Origin: Absidia repens
Taxonomy: Eukaryota; Mucoromycota; Mucoromycetes; Mucorales; Cunninghamellaceae
Direction of reading: 5' to 3'
DNA length: 64,000 nucleotides
Assembly (NCBI GenBank): GCA_002105175.1
Contig: MCGE01000019.1
Location: forward strand, 434,001-498,000
The position numbers were made by a program, and so were the translations under genes. This document shows positions 1 to 11,499 of this stretch, piece after piece; position 1 is the stretch's first letter, and the number at the start of each line of letters is the position of its first letter. Under the pieces are notes generated by a model. It did no database searches and had not been told where the DNA came from. It was given only the letters and a program-made list of their open reading frames with translations.

Positions 1-512
1 ATTGATACACTGGTATCAATCAAATTTCGGTAAATATTTTGATGCGGAGCTTGAACAACATGACCATAAATCATATTCTCACCAGTAGATTACATTCATG
101 GTACAACCAATACTGATCGCCTTGCACTTTTGATCTTACAGCTAGTCGATATATCTTTTATTATTTTACCAATATACATGAATAGGCCGAAAAAATACAT
201 TTACTGTCGTGATTTCCGCAGCCTTGCTTTTTTCATGTATCACATTTGCTTCCAGACTGGTTAAAGTTTAACCTTGGATATGATGGTGCAGTTTTTCGTT
301 TGTGTTGAGGTTGAAATTGCGACAGTATTTGATTTTTGTGCTACTGTATATTCATCATGTGATACGATGCAAAAATCTTTTTTATTTCTTTTTTTTTTTT
401 TTTTCCTTCCCTTTTTCTATTTTTTTAAAATTATATCTTTATTTTATTCCCATCTCTCCTTCCGCCCACCCACTCACTATATACTATTTGAATACTTCCA
501 TATCCTGCAAAT
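1..512. other. Upstream region of the IML2-like gene
   Basis: No convincing gene is present. A pyrimidine tract rich in T (about 375-440), followed by a C/T-rich stretch ending just before the ATG at 513, looks like the core promoter and 5' leader of the downstream gene. Short open frames here are low-complexity and have no family resemblance. Confidence 0.5.
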
Positions 513-3500
513 ATGACAACGACTGCGGAAACTAAAGAAAGCTTACCGAACGAAGTCAAGGATGATACCAATTCAGTTGATACCCCTGCTGCAGTTCCTG
601 CTGCTGGTGAAACCCAACCCATCTCTAAAGAAGCCAAGGTGACCGACGAAGAGGATGAATTTACTGATGCTGTTGGCGTAAGTCATGGGGATAATTTGGA
701 CAATGATGAAGAAGATGATAATGATGAAGACGAAGGCGATATGCCAACCGGGGATGCACTTGGTTTATCAATGGTGATTAGTGCATTGCAAAAACAGCAA
801 AAGGAAAAGGAAGCTATCCCACCCTCAATTACTGAAAACAACAAGGCGGAACCAAAGGAAGGACTGGCTATCGACACCAACAGTGTTACGGTCGACGCTA
901 CCCCTGATGAAACAAGTCAACCTGGCACTCCTGTTCCTGGCAGCATATCTACTACACAAGACGATGATGATACCAAAAAGGAAGACAGCAACAGCATTGA
1001 CAATGAAACCACCACAACCACCACTACCAGCAACAACAAGAAACCTGATCTTTCTGTGCAAACTGAAGCTGTACGTAAAAGCCTTGATTTACCTGCTGAC
1101 AAGAACATGGCCGATTATGTGACACCTCCTACCCCTGGTTTGGCACCTCCAGTTACAACTGAACTACCAAAAGAGCTAAGCGATCAAGAATACTCTCAAA
1201 CAAACACCGTGATGCCAGGCAAAATTGACCTCAAGGCGGTATCAGCAAATACAATGGGGCCCCGTGAGCAAGAAAAATATGGTAAGCGATTTTAGTGAAA
1301 GAAAAAAGATGGCGGAAGGGACCGAAGTTATGTGCTAGTAACTTACTGTATTATTTCTGTATAGATCAGAACATGTTCAAGGGAATGCAAGCTTTCTTCA
1401 ACAACAAGTTTGCTGATGCCAAAAGTATCTTCAGTACTCGGTCGGAAAAGTAAGTGAATAATATAGATAGAGTGAGGTTGTAAATGTGTATGTATATCTT
1501 AAATGATGTGATTGCTAATTGCTTTCAACCCACCTTTTTTTTTTTTTCCGAAAATAAAAATTAAAATAGTGACCCTCTTTATGCCTTAGGCCTTGGCTGT
1601 ATGGCGTTTATCAAAGGTAAGTAGTTTGCTGTTATTTATTATGAGGGTACATCCATATACTAATTTAATATTTTGTTACCTTGATCAATCCGAATTCTAA
1701 TCATATGGAAATTTTTAGCTATTAGCGTAAGTAAAATGATATACTTTGGAGCTAGAGAGAGGGGCAGAGGAGATGAAATCCAAAGTTATTTATGTTTTTA
1801 TTTTTTACATTATCATAGTCCTCAAATCCAAGAGATGCAGAAAACGCAATACTTACTTTGACCGAGACATACCAATTTGCCAATGCTCAAGTGGATGCTG
1901 CCTCTGCCAAGAAACCTCTTAAAGACACTGTGTCTCATTATATCACCAATTTGATGGGAAACAATCCAACCAACTTACCAACCAACACAAGACCTCTCAA
2001 CCACGATGAAATGAACAATCAACCTACTTTTATGTCAAATGGTGCTTTACGTGCACATGTGATCAAGGCAGAATGTGGACTGTTAATGGGTATCATTCAT
2101 TTGACGCAAGAAACTGTGGTGGGTTATTTGAAAATGGGCATGAATCTTAGAAGAGGTAAAACTGAAAATTCAAACAAAATGAAATGTGCACAGGATCTTA
2201 TATTTTTATGTATGTTAGCTTATAGCAGCTACAGTCTGGTATGGCAAGAATATAAGCGTATGGGACAAGATTTCAACAAATACTTGGATCAAGACACCAT
2301 ATCGGCAATTCAATTTGGGTAAGAAAAAAAGAAAAAAAAGAAAAAGAAAGTATAGGTGTCAAACGAAGAATTACCGATAGCTGATATTGTAATCTATTGA
2401 TAGTATTGGTTCCGTCCACCTTTTACTCTCCTCATTGCCTCCCAAGATTCTTCGTATTGTTTCTGCATTTGGTTGGAAAGCTGACAAACATCTTGGGTTT
2501 GCTTTACTGAAGTTATGTCTTGAAGGCCGCCGTATTAGGTCTCCTTTGGCTTCAATGATGTATGTATTTTTAAAAAAAAGAAGTGATACTGTCAAACAAT
2601 TGAACTCACTCATCATCCCCTCCCTTCTCTTTCACAATAGGCTTTTATCCTACTATGTCATTCTTACATCATTTGCGCCTCAACTACTTACTCAAGAGCT
2701 AGTACAACCTGCTATTGAATGTCTATTAGATGCGCAACAATCTTACCCGAATTCCGCCTTTTTCCTATACTTCGCTGGTCGGGTATCAAGACTTGCCAAA
2801 AACCTATCATTATCAACTCAATCCTTTATGTATGCTTATGAAGTCAGTCAAGGGGCTTGGGCCGAAACTACCATTGGTACTCTGGCAACCTTTGAAATTG
2901 CGTTTAATTGTGCAATGGCTTTGGATTGGGCAAGTACTTCTGAACGATTATCTGAGCTACAAGATAAGCACCATTCTCCTGCCTTTGTCAAATACTTCTA
3001 TGGTGCCTGTATGGAAATGATGGGCAATCGTACTGAGGCCATTCTTGCTTTTGCTGAAGCACCGAAATTGATGGACAAGAAGAAAAAATCGCAAATGGAA
3101 CAATATGTCACTCGTCGGGTGGATTTCTTTGAACAAAGTGGCTATCAAGACATGGACTTTAGTTTACCTGCGTTAGAAATCTTGGCAATGTGGAACTGCT
3201 TCCCAACAATGTCCGAACAAGCTTTAGAAAAGTGTTTGGTAATGATTGATACTACTTTGGAATCTATCTATGAACGTGAAAAGCAAGAATACGAAATCCG
3301 GGTGGTCGAGTTAGCGCCAAATGCTCCTGTTCCTGATTACTATGACCAGCGTGGAACGCTCTTGGTGATGAAGTCCTCTATCTTGAACTCTTTGAATCGA
3401 AACAAGGATGCAATTGTGCATTTGAACTGGGTGATCGACAATAGGGAGCATATTAAATGCTCGAAATGGATTGTGCCTTTTGCCTACTGGTAAGTCATAA

Positions 3501-3929
3501 AGACTGTAAAAAGCTGATATGATGATTAATTCGTCCTTTTTTTTTTTTGAAAAAAAAAAAAAAAATAGGGAATCGGGCATTACTCTGTGGACTCTAGAAG
3601 ATTTTAAGCGTGCAAGAGCTTTATGGGAACAGGCTTTATCTTTCTCTGGATATGACTTTGAATATCGTTTAGCTATTGTAAGTTTAATTTGAAAATGTGA
3701 TCGCAGGTCAATTTGATTGCTCACTGATGATTGTTTTTAACAGCGACTGAACTTGGCTATCACTCATGCCATTGAACTCGGCGTCCCTGAAACTGCTCCT
3801 GTCAAACCCGAAAAAGGATTGACAACTCACGGACGAAAAAGAATGTCGATCATTAACCGTTTGACTGGAAGTTCAAGCACTCCTGTTATTCCAAGCACTC
3901 CTTCCACTGTAACCGCCACGTCCACCTGA
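513..3929 (+). CDS. IML2: IML2/TTC39-family TPR protein (10 exons, 881 aa)
   Basis: Likely a fungal IML2/TTC39 (DUF3808) protein, a TPR-like outer-mitochondrial/lipid-droplet associated factor linked in yeast to clearance of inclusion bodies. Exons: 513-1281, 1365-1449, 1570-1616, 1719-1726, 1819-2155, 2219-2318, 2404-2559, 2641-3489, 3569-3677, 3744-3929; lengths sum to 882 codons. The first 240 residues are acidic and low-complexity. The family core then starts at the YDQNMFKGMQAFFNNKFADA region, followed by DPLYALGLGCMAF, ALRAHVIKAECGLLMGIIHL and LPPKILRIVSAFGWKADK, all typical of this family. Exon 4 is only 8 nt, but it is needed to keep the frame between KA-IS and SSNPRD. A polyadenylation signal lies at 4158. 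Family assignment is recognition by motif; localisation is inferred from homologues. Confidence 0.85.
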
Positions 3930-4157
3930 AATCCAACACGTTTCTTTACCTTTGAAATCTACTCCTCTCTCCCCTACACATTTATATTTGTTTGTGATCC
4001 TCTTTATATATGTTATCATAATTATATTCTCTATACGGTAGCTACTTGTTTTTATGTCTATGTACATATCGTTATTAGTTCCTGTTTACGAATTGTATTT
4101 ACCCCTTTTTTACTATTCTTATTGATACAACACCTATTTTTTATTGTCTTCAATTCC

Positions 4158-4163
4158 AATAAA
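4158..4163 (+). terminator. Poly(A) signal AATAAA
   Basis: A canonical AATAAA hexamer about 230 nt after the IML2 stop, following a T-rich trailer. It is the best candidate for 3'-end formation of that gene. Confidence 0.5.
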
Positions 4164-4811
4164 GTTTATATTTACACATATTTACCTTTAGTCTCTTTGT
4201 TTATTTTTATAATGACGTGTGATTGTGGGCTTACTCGTCAAAAATTGACTTTTTTCTTGGGATGTGCTAGCTAGAAATCGGATTGTATGTGGGCCAAGTG
4301 TTAGTTTTGATTTGGAAAAAATGCGTCTAAACATATGATAGGAATGAATGATACAAAAGGATAGTGAAGATAGACGCCAGTGTGTGAAGAGGAGACAAAA
4401 AAAAAAAATACTAATATATATATATATATATATATCTAGTGATAAGGCTAAAATAAACATAAAAATCATTCCTTAAATAGTACCATTTTACACAGACATG
4501 GAATAACAAATGATAATAAAAATTGACAATTGGCTTCAACACTGCAGGAGTTTATAGTCCATTCATTATACACTAGGGAATACATATATATATTTGGATT
4601 TTGGGAATGGTAAAATACAGCGAATTGTTATCACTTTATTGACATAGAAAACAAATACAGACATCTAAAAAAAAAAAAATTGCCAAACAGCAACCAAACT
4701 AAAACTAGTACCAATAACTAATGCTAATCATAGTTGCTAATACTAATCCCCCTCCAAAAAAACAAAAAACAAAAAAAAAACCAACAACTAAGTTAACAAA
4801 CTTCATCTATT
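4164..4811. other. Convergent intergenic region with (TA)n
   Basis: This is the 3'-3' spacer between the IML2-like gene and the OMS1-like gene. It holds a (TA)n microsatellite near 4411-4436 and several A-runs. No gene was seen. Confidence 0.5.
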
Positions 4812-5922
4812 CTAATCAAATATAATACAAGCGGAGAGAGGGGAAGACGCTACAATACAGATAAGTCTAAGCTTTCTTGGCTTCGCCACAACATAGCACG
4901 TCGTTCCGAAATGCCATCTTGATACACTGACAATTTCCACCTTTTCCTTGACCCGATCTTCTTCAAACAAGTCCATGATACTTCGATTCCACCAGCATCC
5001 TATAGTAAAATAGCAAACAATTTTTAGTTTCCCCGATCATCCCATCCCTATCTATATATATTTGGTAGAGTGACTTTACCCCATTTCTTGACGTGCTGAT
5101 CCACATTTGTGTCCAGAAGCCTATTTAGCCAATCATAATGGGACCTGCCATGTTCCAGTAATAAAATTCTTGATTCATCCGATTTGCATGCATCTGCCAT
5201 GGACACCAGAGCGCCCGCAGGGTCCCCACAAGAGCAAAGACCAAAGGTATCGACAACAGTATCGTATCGTTTCTTCTCCAAAGATTCAGGACGATCCACA
5301 TTGGCTGATTGGAAAGAGACAAATGTGTTGTGGAATTTGGTTTGATATTGTTTGAATTTGCTTTGAGCGGCCTGGAGCATGGAAGGATGATCGTCCGTCA
5401 CAGTCAAACTATCCACTTGATTGGGTTTGTAGTAATCAAAATTGCGTCCAGTGCCTGTGGAGACTTCCAAAACATCCCCTTTTGCTTGGCCCACCAACCA
5501 TCGTCGTAGTAAACCGATCCCCATGACTTTTTCATCCCACCCGATTTCACTGTCGTAACGATCAGCGACTTGACCCCATATCGAGCTGGTGTCAAAATTG
5601 TTGGGAGTTACTTGCTGTTCGACAATGGTGCCATCCGCCTTTTTCGCCGTGCTGACCTTATCATCCATGGTTGTTGTTGCTGTATTATTTTCACAAGTCG
5701 AGTCGTTATGATCAGGTGTGGTGTCGCGTTTGCTTTTGAATACAACCATGCTAACATAGGTGGCGGTAACATAAAGGAAGGCTCCGCCAAGAAGAATGGG
5801 GGCTAAGCGTGGTCTTTTTTGTGTAGCAGTGGCTCCTATAGCTTTCGTGGAAGATGCATTGGGCAATGGTTTGTATTTCAACCGTTGGGCTGGTTGAAAG
5901 GAGATGTTCTGTTTTTAACCAT
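4812..5922 (-). CDS. OMS1: OMS1-like mitochondrial SAM methyltransferase
   Basis: Class I methyltransferase resembling yeast OMS1, a mitochondrial inner-membrane protein that suppresses oxa1 defects. Exon 2 is 4999-4812; exon 1 ends at 5080; the intron is 5079-5000. A basic N-terminal segment is followed by one hydrophobic helix (APILLGGAFLYVTATYVSMV). Then come SAM motif I VLEVSTGTGRN, the conserved VVDTFGLCSCGDP, LLLEHGRS, and after the intron GCWWNRSI and RWHFGTTCYVVAKP. The start is unresolved. The long frame runs back to 5881 with no ATG (only TTG) and has a stop at 5917-5915. Either a further upstream exon exists, or translation starts at ATG 5922 with a 47-nt intron at 5882-5836 that has a weak GTTGAA donor. 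The mature protein region is secure and its N-terminus is not. Confidence 0.75.
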
Positions 5923-6658
5923 TGAACTGGATACTGGAAAAAAAAAATCCAAAAAAAAAAAAAAAAAAATTAATCAAAACAAAAAGATGGAGGGCTATTT
6001 CGGTCTTTGAAACTATTGACATGAAAAACTTTTTGCTGCTTTCAATCACTGTCTGATGCTGGAAAGATAAACCCGCCCCATACACACCTTCTCTCCATTT
6101 TGGCACTTGGTATTGGGAATAAATCGAAAATTATGGCGACATGGGCTGATTTTCGTAGTTTAATACAGTAAACATAGAGATATATTATATATACAGTACT
6201 GTACAGTGTGTCAATAAAAAACCGGCTCCTTAGTTTATCATTTTATATTGTTATATGATGTCGTTCAGCAAAGACAAAAAAAAAAAAAAAAAAAAGAACT
6301 TTGGGTTTATGATACGGAAAATGCGCAGGAGATTAATTTCATTTGACAATAAAGCATTCAACCACGTAATCTGATAACAAAAAATGAAAAGGAACAAATC
6401 CGAAGGACTGGGTGTTGTTTCGATGTACAAAAACTGCAACCAACATTTTCATTTTTTTTACTTGTGTCATATTATGAAGTCTGCGATATTGTATTTACTT
6501 TTTTCCCTTCGTGATATTAACAATCTCATAGGCTTATCTTCTTGTCGATGCATTTTATTCCAGTCTGCCATGGAGTCACTTTCTCATTGCGCTGTACTGT
6601 ACAGACAGTACTGGATGTACCATACGTAGTCATGGCGTAAAGCTAATCAAAAAAAAAT

Positions 6659-6706
6659 ATTAACACTCTCTTGTAGCATTGAACAATAGAGTGTTAATTT
6701 TTTTTT
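6659..6706. repeat. Short inverted repeat (hairpin)
   Basis: TTAACACTCT and AGAGTGTTAA form perfect 10-bp arms around a loop of about 20 nt, extended outward by an A-run on the left and a T-run on the right. It could be a terminator-like structure or the remnant of a small element. No function can be assigned. Confidence 0.5.
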
Positions 6707-7574
6707 TTATATATATTTCATGTGCATACATATAATGTATGTGAAATTATTCAATCGGTGTCGATTGCAATGTCAACAAACATTTTCTCTTCAAAATTTT
6801 CCAGTGCACTTCAATCATAAAAATTTTTATGCGCTCATTGCTGTTTACTTTTTTATGCATCCCGTACTTTCGCACTTCCTGCGTTCGCTACAGCGGTGAT
6901 TTTGATCCATGGAAGAAATTCATCTCACTCCCTATTTTTTGAAGCCCAATACAGTGTATGAGTGCTGAGAACGACGCTTGGTCGAAAACCCGTAGCTGCC
7001 GCATTGTTTTTGCGCAAACTGAACAACCTTTACTTCTACACGTACATTGTGAGTACATCCATTCGACAAGATAAACTAAACGTATGAGAGACAATGTAAA
7101 TAAAAAGCAAAACAACAAGATGTAATTTATTCAGATGTAGATATCAACTATGGCAGCTAAACTAAAGTGGCCTAACTATAGTACCATGACGTCTATCTAA
7201 AGGCGAAGACATTTCAATGTGTGGGGATGGGTGGATGGATGGATGCGGAGTGTGTGGAGTTTTTTTGGTTTGAGTGTCGGGTAAACCAAGCAATAGATAA
7301 ATTAGCCCAATCAGAGAGGGTTGAGTTATCCTAATGATGAATGACAAACTATCCTACGGTGACGGGGGGGAGGGGTTGGACTAACTTAGGATAATGTGCT
7401 CCATGGTAAACACAAAACCACTATAAAAAGAGGTCCAACATACAATCAATACCGTATGGTGACACCTGATATCATGAGAAAAGAATTACCATGTTGATTA
7501 CTTTAAATGGTGTTGATTGCTATTAAAAAAAGCGGAACTCTCCTCTCCATCAAAGCTAATAGGGACGATGGAAT

Positions 7575-8225
7575 GGTTTTCAAATCCCGCCCACGTGAAT
7601 TATTTATTTACTCCCATTTTTATTTTTTCCTTTTCTCTCTCTTTCTTTCTCATCTTTTTTTCTTCATCATCCAACTTCTACGCGGCTATGTTGAACTTAG
7701 ATTAGTGTCAGGATTAGTATAGAAGTAGTTTCAACTCAGGGATTACAAGATGCATGGGGGAGCTCTTTCAATTTGGATTCAGGATTTAGAACCACCATTA
7801 GTTGGCTTTTTTTTTTGGAGTCTTCATTAGCTTAGTTTAGTGTTAATTTATCTACGTTGAAAACTTTATTTGAATAAAACATAACTCTTTTTACTTGCTT
7901 CAATGAAATATGTCTCGTTAGTCTCTCCATGTCCTGTACTGTACAATAGATCACTTCTCACCATCGCCCTTTTTAGATTAGTGTTGACTGATTCTGTGCT
8001 TTAATAAAAAAAAAAAATATTCATGTAATATTTCTCGTGCCTTGTATATTATATTAAGGCTCATTTTACGTAGTTTATCCAGATAAGTTGACCATTCTAC
8101 CAATCTCAGGTTAATATCCCTCATTCTAGTCTCATTAGATCTCATAATGAACCTGCGCTCTTCAGTTTTGTGTTGATTATATGCCTTTATCAATGAAAAA
8201 TGTCCTTTTTAACTATTCATTAATT
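7575..8225 (+). repeat. Dispersed repeat family, copy A
   Basis: This is a noncoding repeat of about 650 bp shared with 10345-11005 and, inverted, 14130-14590. Shared blocks, in order: TTTCAAATCCC near the left end, a long C/T tract, a GGGATTACAAGATGCATGG block, a TTTCATTTTGGATTCAGG-like block (here diverged), CTTCATTAGCTTAGTTTAG, then repeated CAATAAAA/TGAAATATGTC motifs and ATTAGATCTC. No coding capacity is visible. It could be a SINE-like or other non-autonomous element. The left-end TTTCAAATCCC only loosely resembles a pol III B box. Confidence 0.7.
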
Positions 8226-8833
8226 ATTCTGACACGTTAGATGGTAAACAAATCCATTATTGTGATTATTTTGTGCGTGTCCTATCATACTCCTGCTCTA
8301 TCACGTATCCATTATTATTACTTTCCTCAGAGTTATAGTGGCACTTGTGATGAAAGGTGGCGTGATTCCGATTCTACCATTCACATGATATCAATCTGCC
8401 AGAATAACGCTGCTGTTATAGCCTCGTCCAGATCAAGCATACTGCGTGTGCCTAGCTTGCTATTTTTTAAATTTTTTATTTTTAGCATGAGATATAGATG
8501 CTATGTGCGGTGAAATATGGACTTTGTGGAGATGGAGTAGGTTGTTCTGAATTATATACTGTGCATCGAGCTGAATTAGAGTATAATCATTATAGATAGT
8601 CAATAGTTATAGTATAATAATGATGGCACATTGCAACGAAAAGATAAAAATTACGTGCTAAATGGCGTGCTTTAGGTAATCTTTGTGAATGGGGTTGCAC
8701 CATTCAAACCATAAACGGCATAGATTTTTGTGGCGGCGATTGTCACCATTGTGATAAAAAAAAAAAAAAAAAAGGTATGTGTTTTTTTTATCCTCTTTTA
8801 AGCATTCTTTTATTTTATTTTTATTTTTTATTG

Positions 8834-10107
8834 ATGACGCAAATCGAACAAAACAGTTTGAAACGACGAAATGTTGGCTTGACAGGTGTGGACCACGAAA
8901 AGGTTCAGCCTGGCTATACTTTATTTGCACCCTTGAGCAGTGCTGGCCGAGTCTATCTTATCAATAACAATGGTGAAACAGTGCGTGAATGGCATCTTCC
9001 TTATCGTCCAGGGCGTCATGCTCGTATTCTCTCCAATGGTAACTTGGCCATTAATGGAGCCTTACCGGCCGAACCTCATTTATTCTTGATGTGGGAAAAG
9101 TACCGAGGCGGGGCAATGCTGCAGATAGATCATCAAGGTAAAATTGTTCGCTCCCATTTTGACCAATTTGCTCATCATGATGCCCACCATTTGGATGATG
9201 GATCTATTCTTTATACTACACTGGAGGCGCTCAATCAAGAACAAGCAAAACAAATTCAAGGAGGTGTCATTGGTTCGGAAGCACCTGCTGTCGACGATAC
9301 TGGTCTTGGTGAAGGAATTGTCTATAGTGATGTAATCAAGCAAGTGGATGCCGACAATAACGTGATCTGGACCTGGCGTGCCTTTGACCACCTGGACAAG
9401 TCTGATTTTCCGCTCCAACCACATTATCCCCGAGAACATTGGCCACTTATCAACACCGTGTACCCATTGAAGGACGGTAATATTTTAGCAAGTCTACGAA
9501 GTGTATCGGCTGTCATTATTATTGAAAGAGCAACAGGAAAAATCATTTGGCATTTGGATCATAACACCGTCGCTCAGCAACACAATCCTACTGAACTGGA
9601 CAATGGTAATATTCTTATTTTTGATAATGGTGCCTTTAGAACAAATGAAAGTGTCAATTTCTCCCGGGTGATTGAAGTTGATCGTACTTCTAAAAAGGTG
9701 GTTTGGCAATATAAAGATCGGCAACCGGAATTTTTCTTCACTCCTTTTATGGGCTGTAAGTCTTTTTTTTTTTTTTTTTTTTTGTGGTTGTTACAAAGAC
9801 TAATTTTTTGCTTCTTTTTTTCATGTATTGGAATAATGCCCAATCAGCCGCACAGAAGTTACCCAATGGCAATGTTCTGGTCAATGAAGCTGCTTTTGGT
9901 CGCATTTTTGAAGTCACGGTTGATGGTACTTTGGTCTTTGAATATATTAATCCTTATTTTTCAAAATACTCTGTCTCTGAACTCCTACCTGCCTTCCCCA
10001 ACGAAAGCAATGCCCTCTTCCGTGCATATAAATATACAAAAGAACAGCTTCCTTGGCTGAACGAAGAGGAAGGAAAAGTAATTATTCATGTAGCGCCTAT
10101 AGTATAA
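8834..10107 (+). CDS. Bacterial-type arylsulfotransferase (ASST) family protein
   Basis: A predicted aryl-sulfate sulfotransferase-like beta-propeller protein of 393 aa, which would move sulfate between phenolic compounds. Exons are 8834-9755 and 9848-10107; the frame joins as FMG-S-AQKLPNGN. Family marks: GYTLFAP (residues 27-33), NNNGETVREW (44-53), six regularly spaced blade turns of the type LSNGN/LDDGS/LKDGN/LDNGN/LPNGN, the His-rich HHDAHH (114-119), QQHNPT (249-253), FDNG (263-266) and EAAFGRIFEV. The whole family architecture is known mainly from bacteria. An intron inside the ORF and fungal-style flanks argue for a resident gene. An in-frame ATG at 8777 would add 19 very hydrophobic residues (a possible signal sequence), but it lies in T-rich leader and is less likely. 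Catalytic residues are inferred, not proven. Confidence 0.8.
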
Positions 10108-10344
10108 CTGGATCTAGAAGTAGTGTATCAAATGTGAATATTAATTAATAAAGCATATGACTTTATGGCAAAGCTTGGCCGAACTCTTTCCATTGTTCTT
10201 TTTTGTTTAGCAAATATCATTACTGTGGATAACGTTACAATTCTGATGTGCTTAACCATGTTATATCTCTCAATACAGCAATCTTATTGAACCTTCGTTT
10301 TCGAAATCGAAAAAAAAATATCTTGGGGAAGGGTCAGCAATATT

Positions 10345-11005
10345 TCAAATCCCGACCACGTGAATATTTATTTACTCCCTTTTTTTTCCCCCGTCCTCTC
10401 TTTCTTTCCATTTTCTTTTCCTTCTTTTTTTTTTTCTTCACCATTCAACGTTTTTGAGGTTATATTGGACTTAGTTTAGTATCAGGACTAGTTTAGACGG
10501 GATTCAGCTCAGGGATTACAAGATGCATGGCGAAACCCTTTCATTTTGGATTCAGGTTTTGGGGCCACCATAACTTGACTTATTAGACTCTTCATTAGCT
10601 TAGTTTAGTTTTAGTTTGCCCATAATTTGTATCAATATCTCAATAAAATATGTCTTCTTTTTTTTACATGCTTCAATGAAATCTGTGCCATTAGTTTCTT
10701 TCATGCTTTGAAGGGATCCTTTTTTGTTTCTTCTTCACTACTATCACCCTTTTTTATTAGTGTTGACCGTTGTTGTACTTCAATGACAAATATCCCTTCA
10801 GTCTTTATTAATTATTGTGAAGTATATTAGATACATCTTTACGATCACGCCTTAGATTAGAGCTGCTCATTCTTCTGAATTCCCATTAGTCTCCTTTTTA
10901 AACTCCCACATAAGACCTCCATTAGATCTCTTATGACAATGAACCTCTCGCTTTATCTTGGTACCTACCAATATACCTCAATAAAATATTCCTTTTTATT
11001 AGCTA
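10345..11005 (+). repeat. Dispersed repeat family, copy B
   Basis: Matches copy A in the same orientation: TTTCAAATCCC, pyrimidine tract, AGGACTAGTTTAGA, GGGATTACAAGATGCATGG, TTTCATTTTGGATTCAGG, CTTCATTAGCTTAGTTTAG, then CAATAAAATATGTC and ATTAGTGTTGACCG. It lies just downstream of the arylsulfotransferase. No coding frame is conserved. Confidence 0.7.
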
Positions 11006-11499
11006 GCCATTTTATGACCCGTATGATGGCGAGAAATGTCGTTATTGTTGATCTTTTGTGAGTTATACCATCTTGACCACTTTTGCTCAGCTCCTTCCAA
11101 ACCCAAAGTGATTGGTTGGTAGCCCAGGATCATTTTATATGATGTATAGTCATGTTTTTGCTGTACCAATCAATACTAATGAACTTAGACTATGTCGCTC
11201 ACCAGTGTAATATTCACATTAGATTATTACAGTCTTTGTTTGACTAGACATACTGTATAGTCGGTTCTTTGGTTTTATTATGTATAGCATAATATCGATA
11301 ATAAACCCGTTCATGAATACCCAAATCACTGAAGCTCTAGTAGATGCTCACCAAAGTGTGAAATGGCGGAGGTGTTCACACTAAACTCCCCTCTCCGCTC
11401 CTCCCACACAAAAAAACCCTTCCAAGTTTGAAATTTTCGAATAGGCATAGTTACTTTAATTTTTATTTTAACTAAATTAATAAACGGATTACTAAAATT
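11006..11499. other. Intergenic, no gene seen
   Basis: AT-rich spacer between repeat copy B and the 3' end of the aquaporin gene. It contains T- and A-rich stretches only; no gene or clear regulatory element was recognised. Confidence 0.4.

Larger units (their letters stand above)
5923..8833. other. Intergenic region with repeat copy and hairpin
   Basis: This region of about 2.9 kb lies between the divergent OMS1-like and arylsulfotransferase genes. It contains homopolymer runs, a small hairpin (6659-6706) and one copy of the dispersed repeat (about 7575-8225). The remaining open frames are short, hydrophobic and unlike known proteins. I saw no gene. Confidence 0.5.

Noticed and set aside
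6888..7118. Cys-rich 76-codon frame on the minus strand
   Set aside because: No start or splice support, low complexity outside the Cys residues, and no family resemblance.
7575..7590. tRNA-derived SINE head (B-box-like TTTCAAATCCC)
   Set aside because: No matching A box or cloverleaf nearby and the GG of the B box is absent. The resemblance is too weak to call.
8777..8833. Signal-peptide-like N-terminal extension of the arylsulfotransferase
   Set aside because: The hydrophobic residues come from a T-rich leader, and the later ATG gives a normal family N-terminus. Kept only as an alternative.
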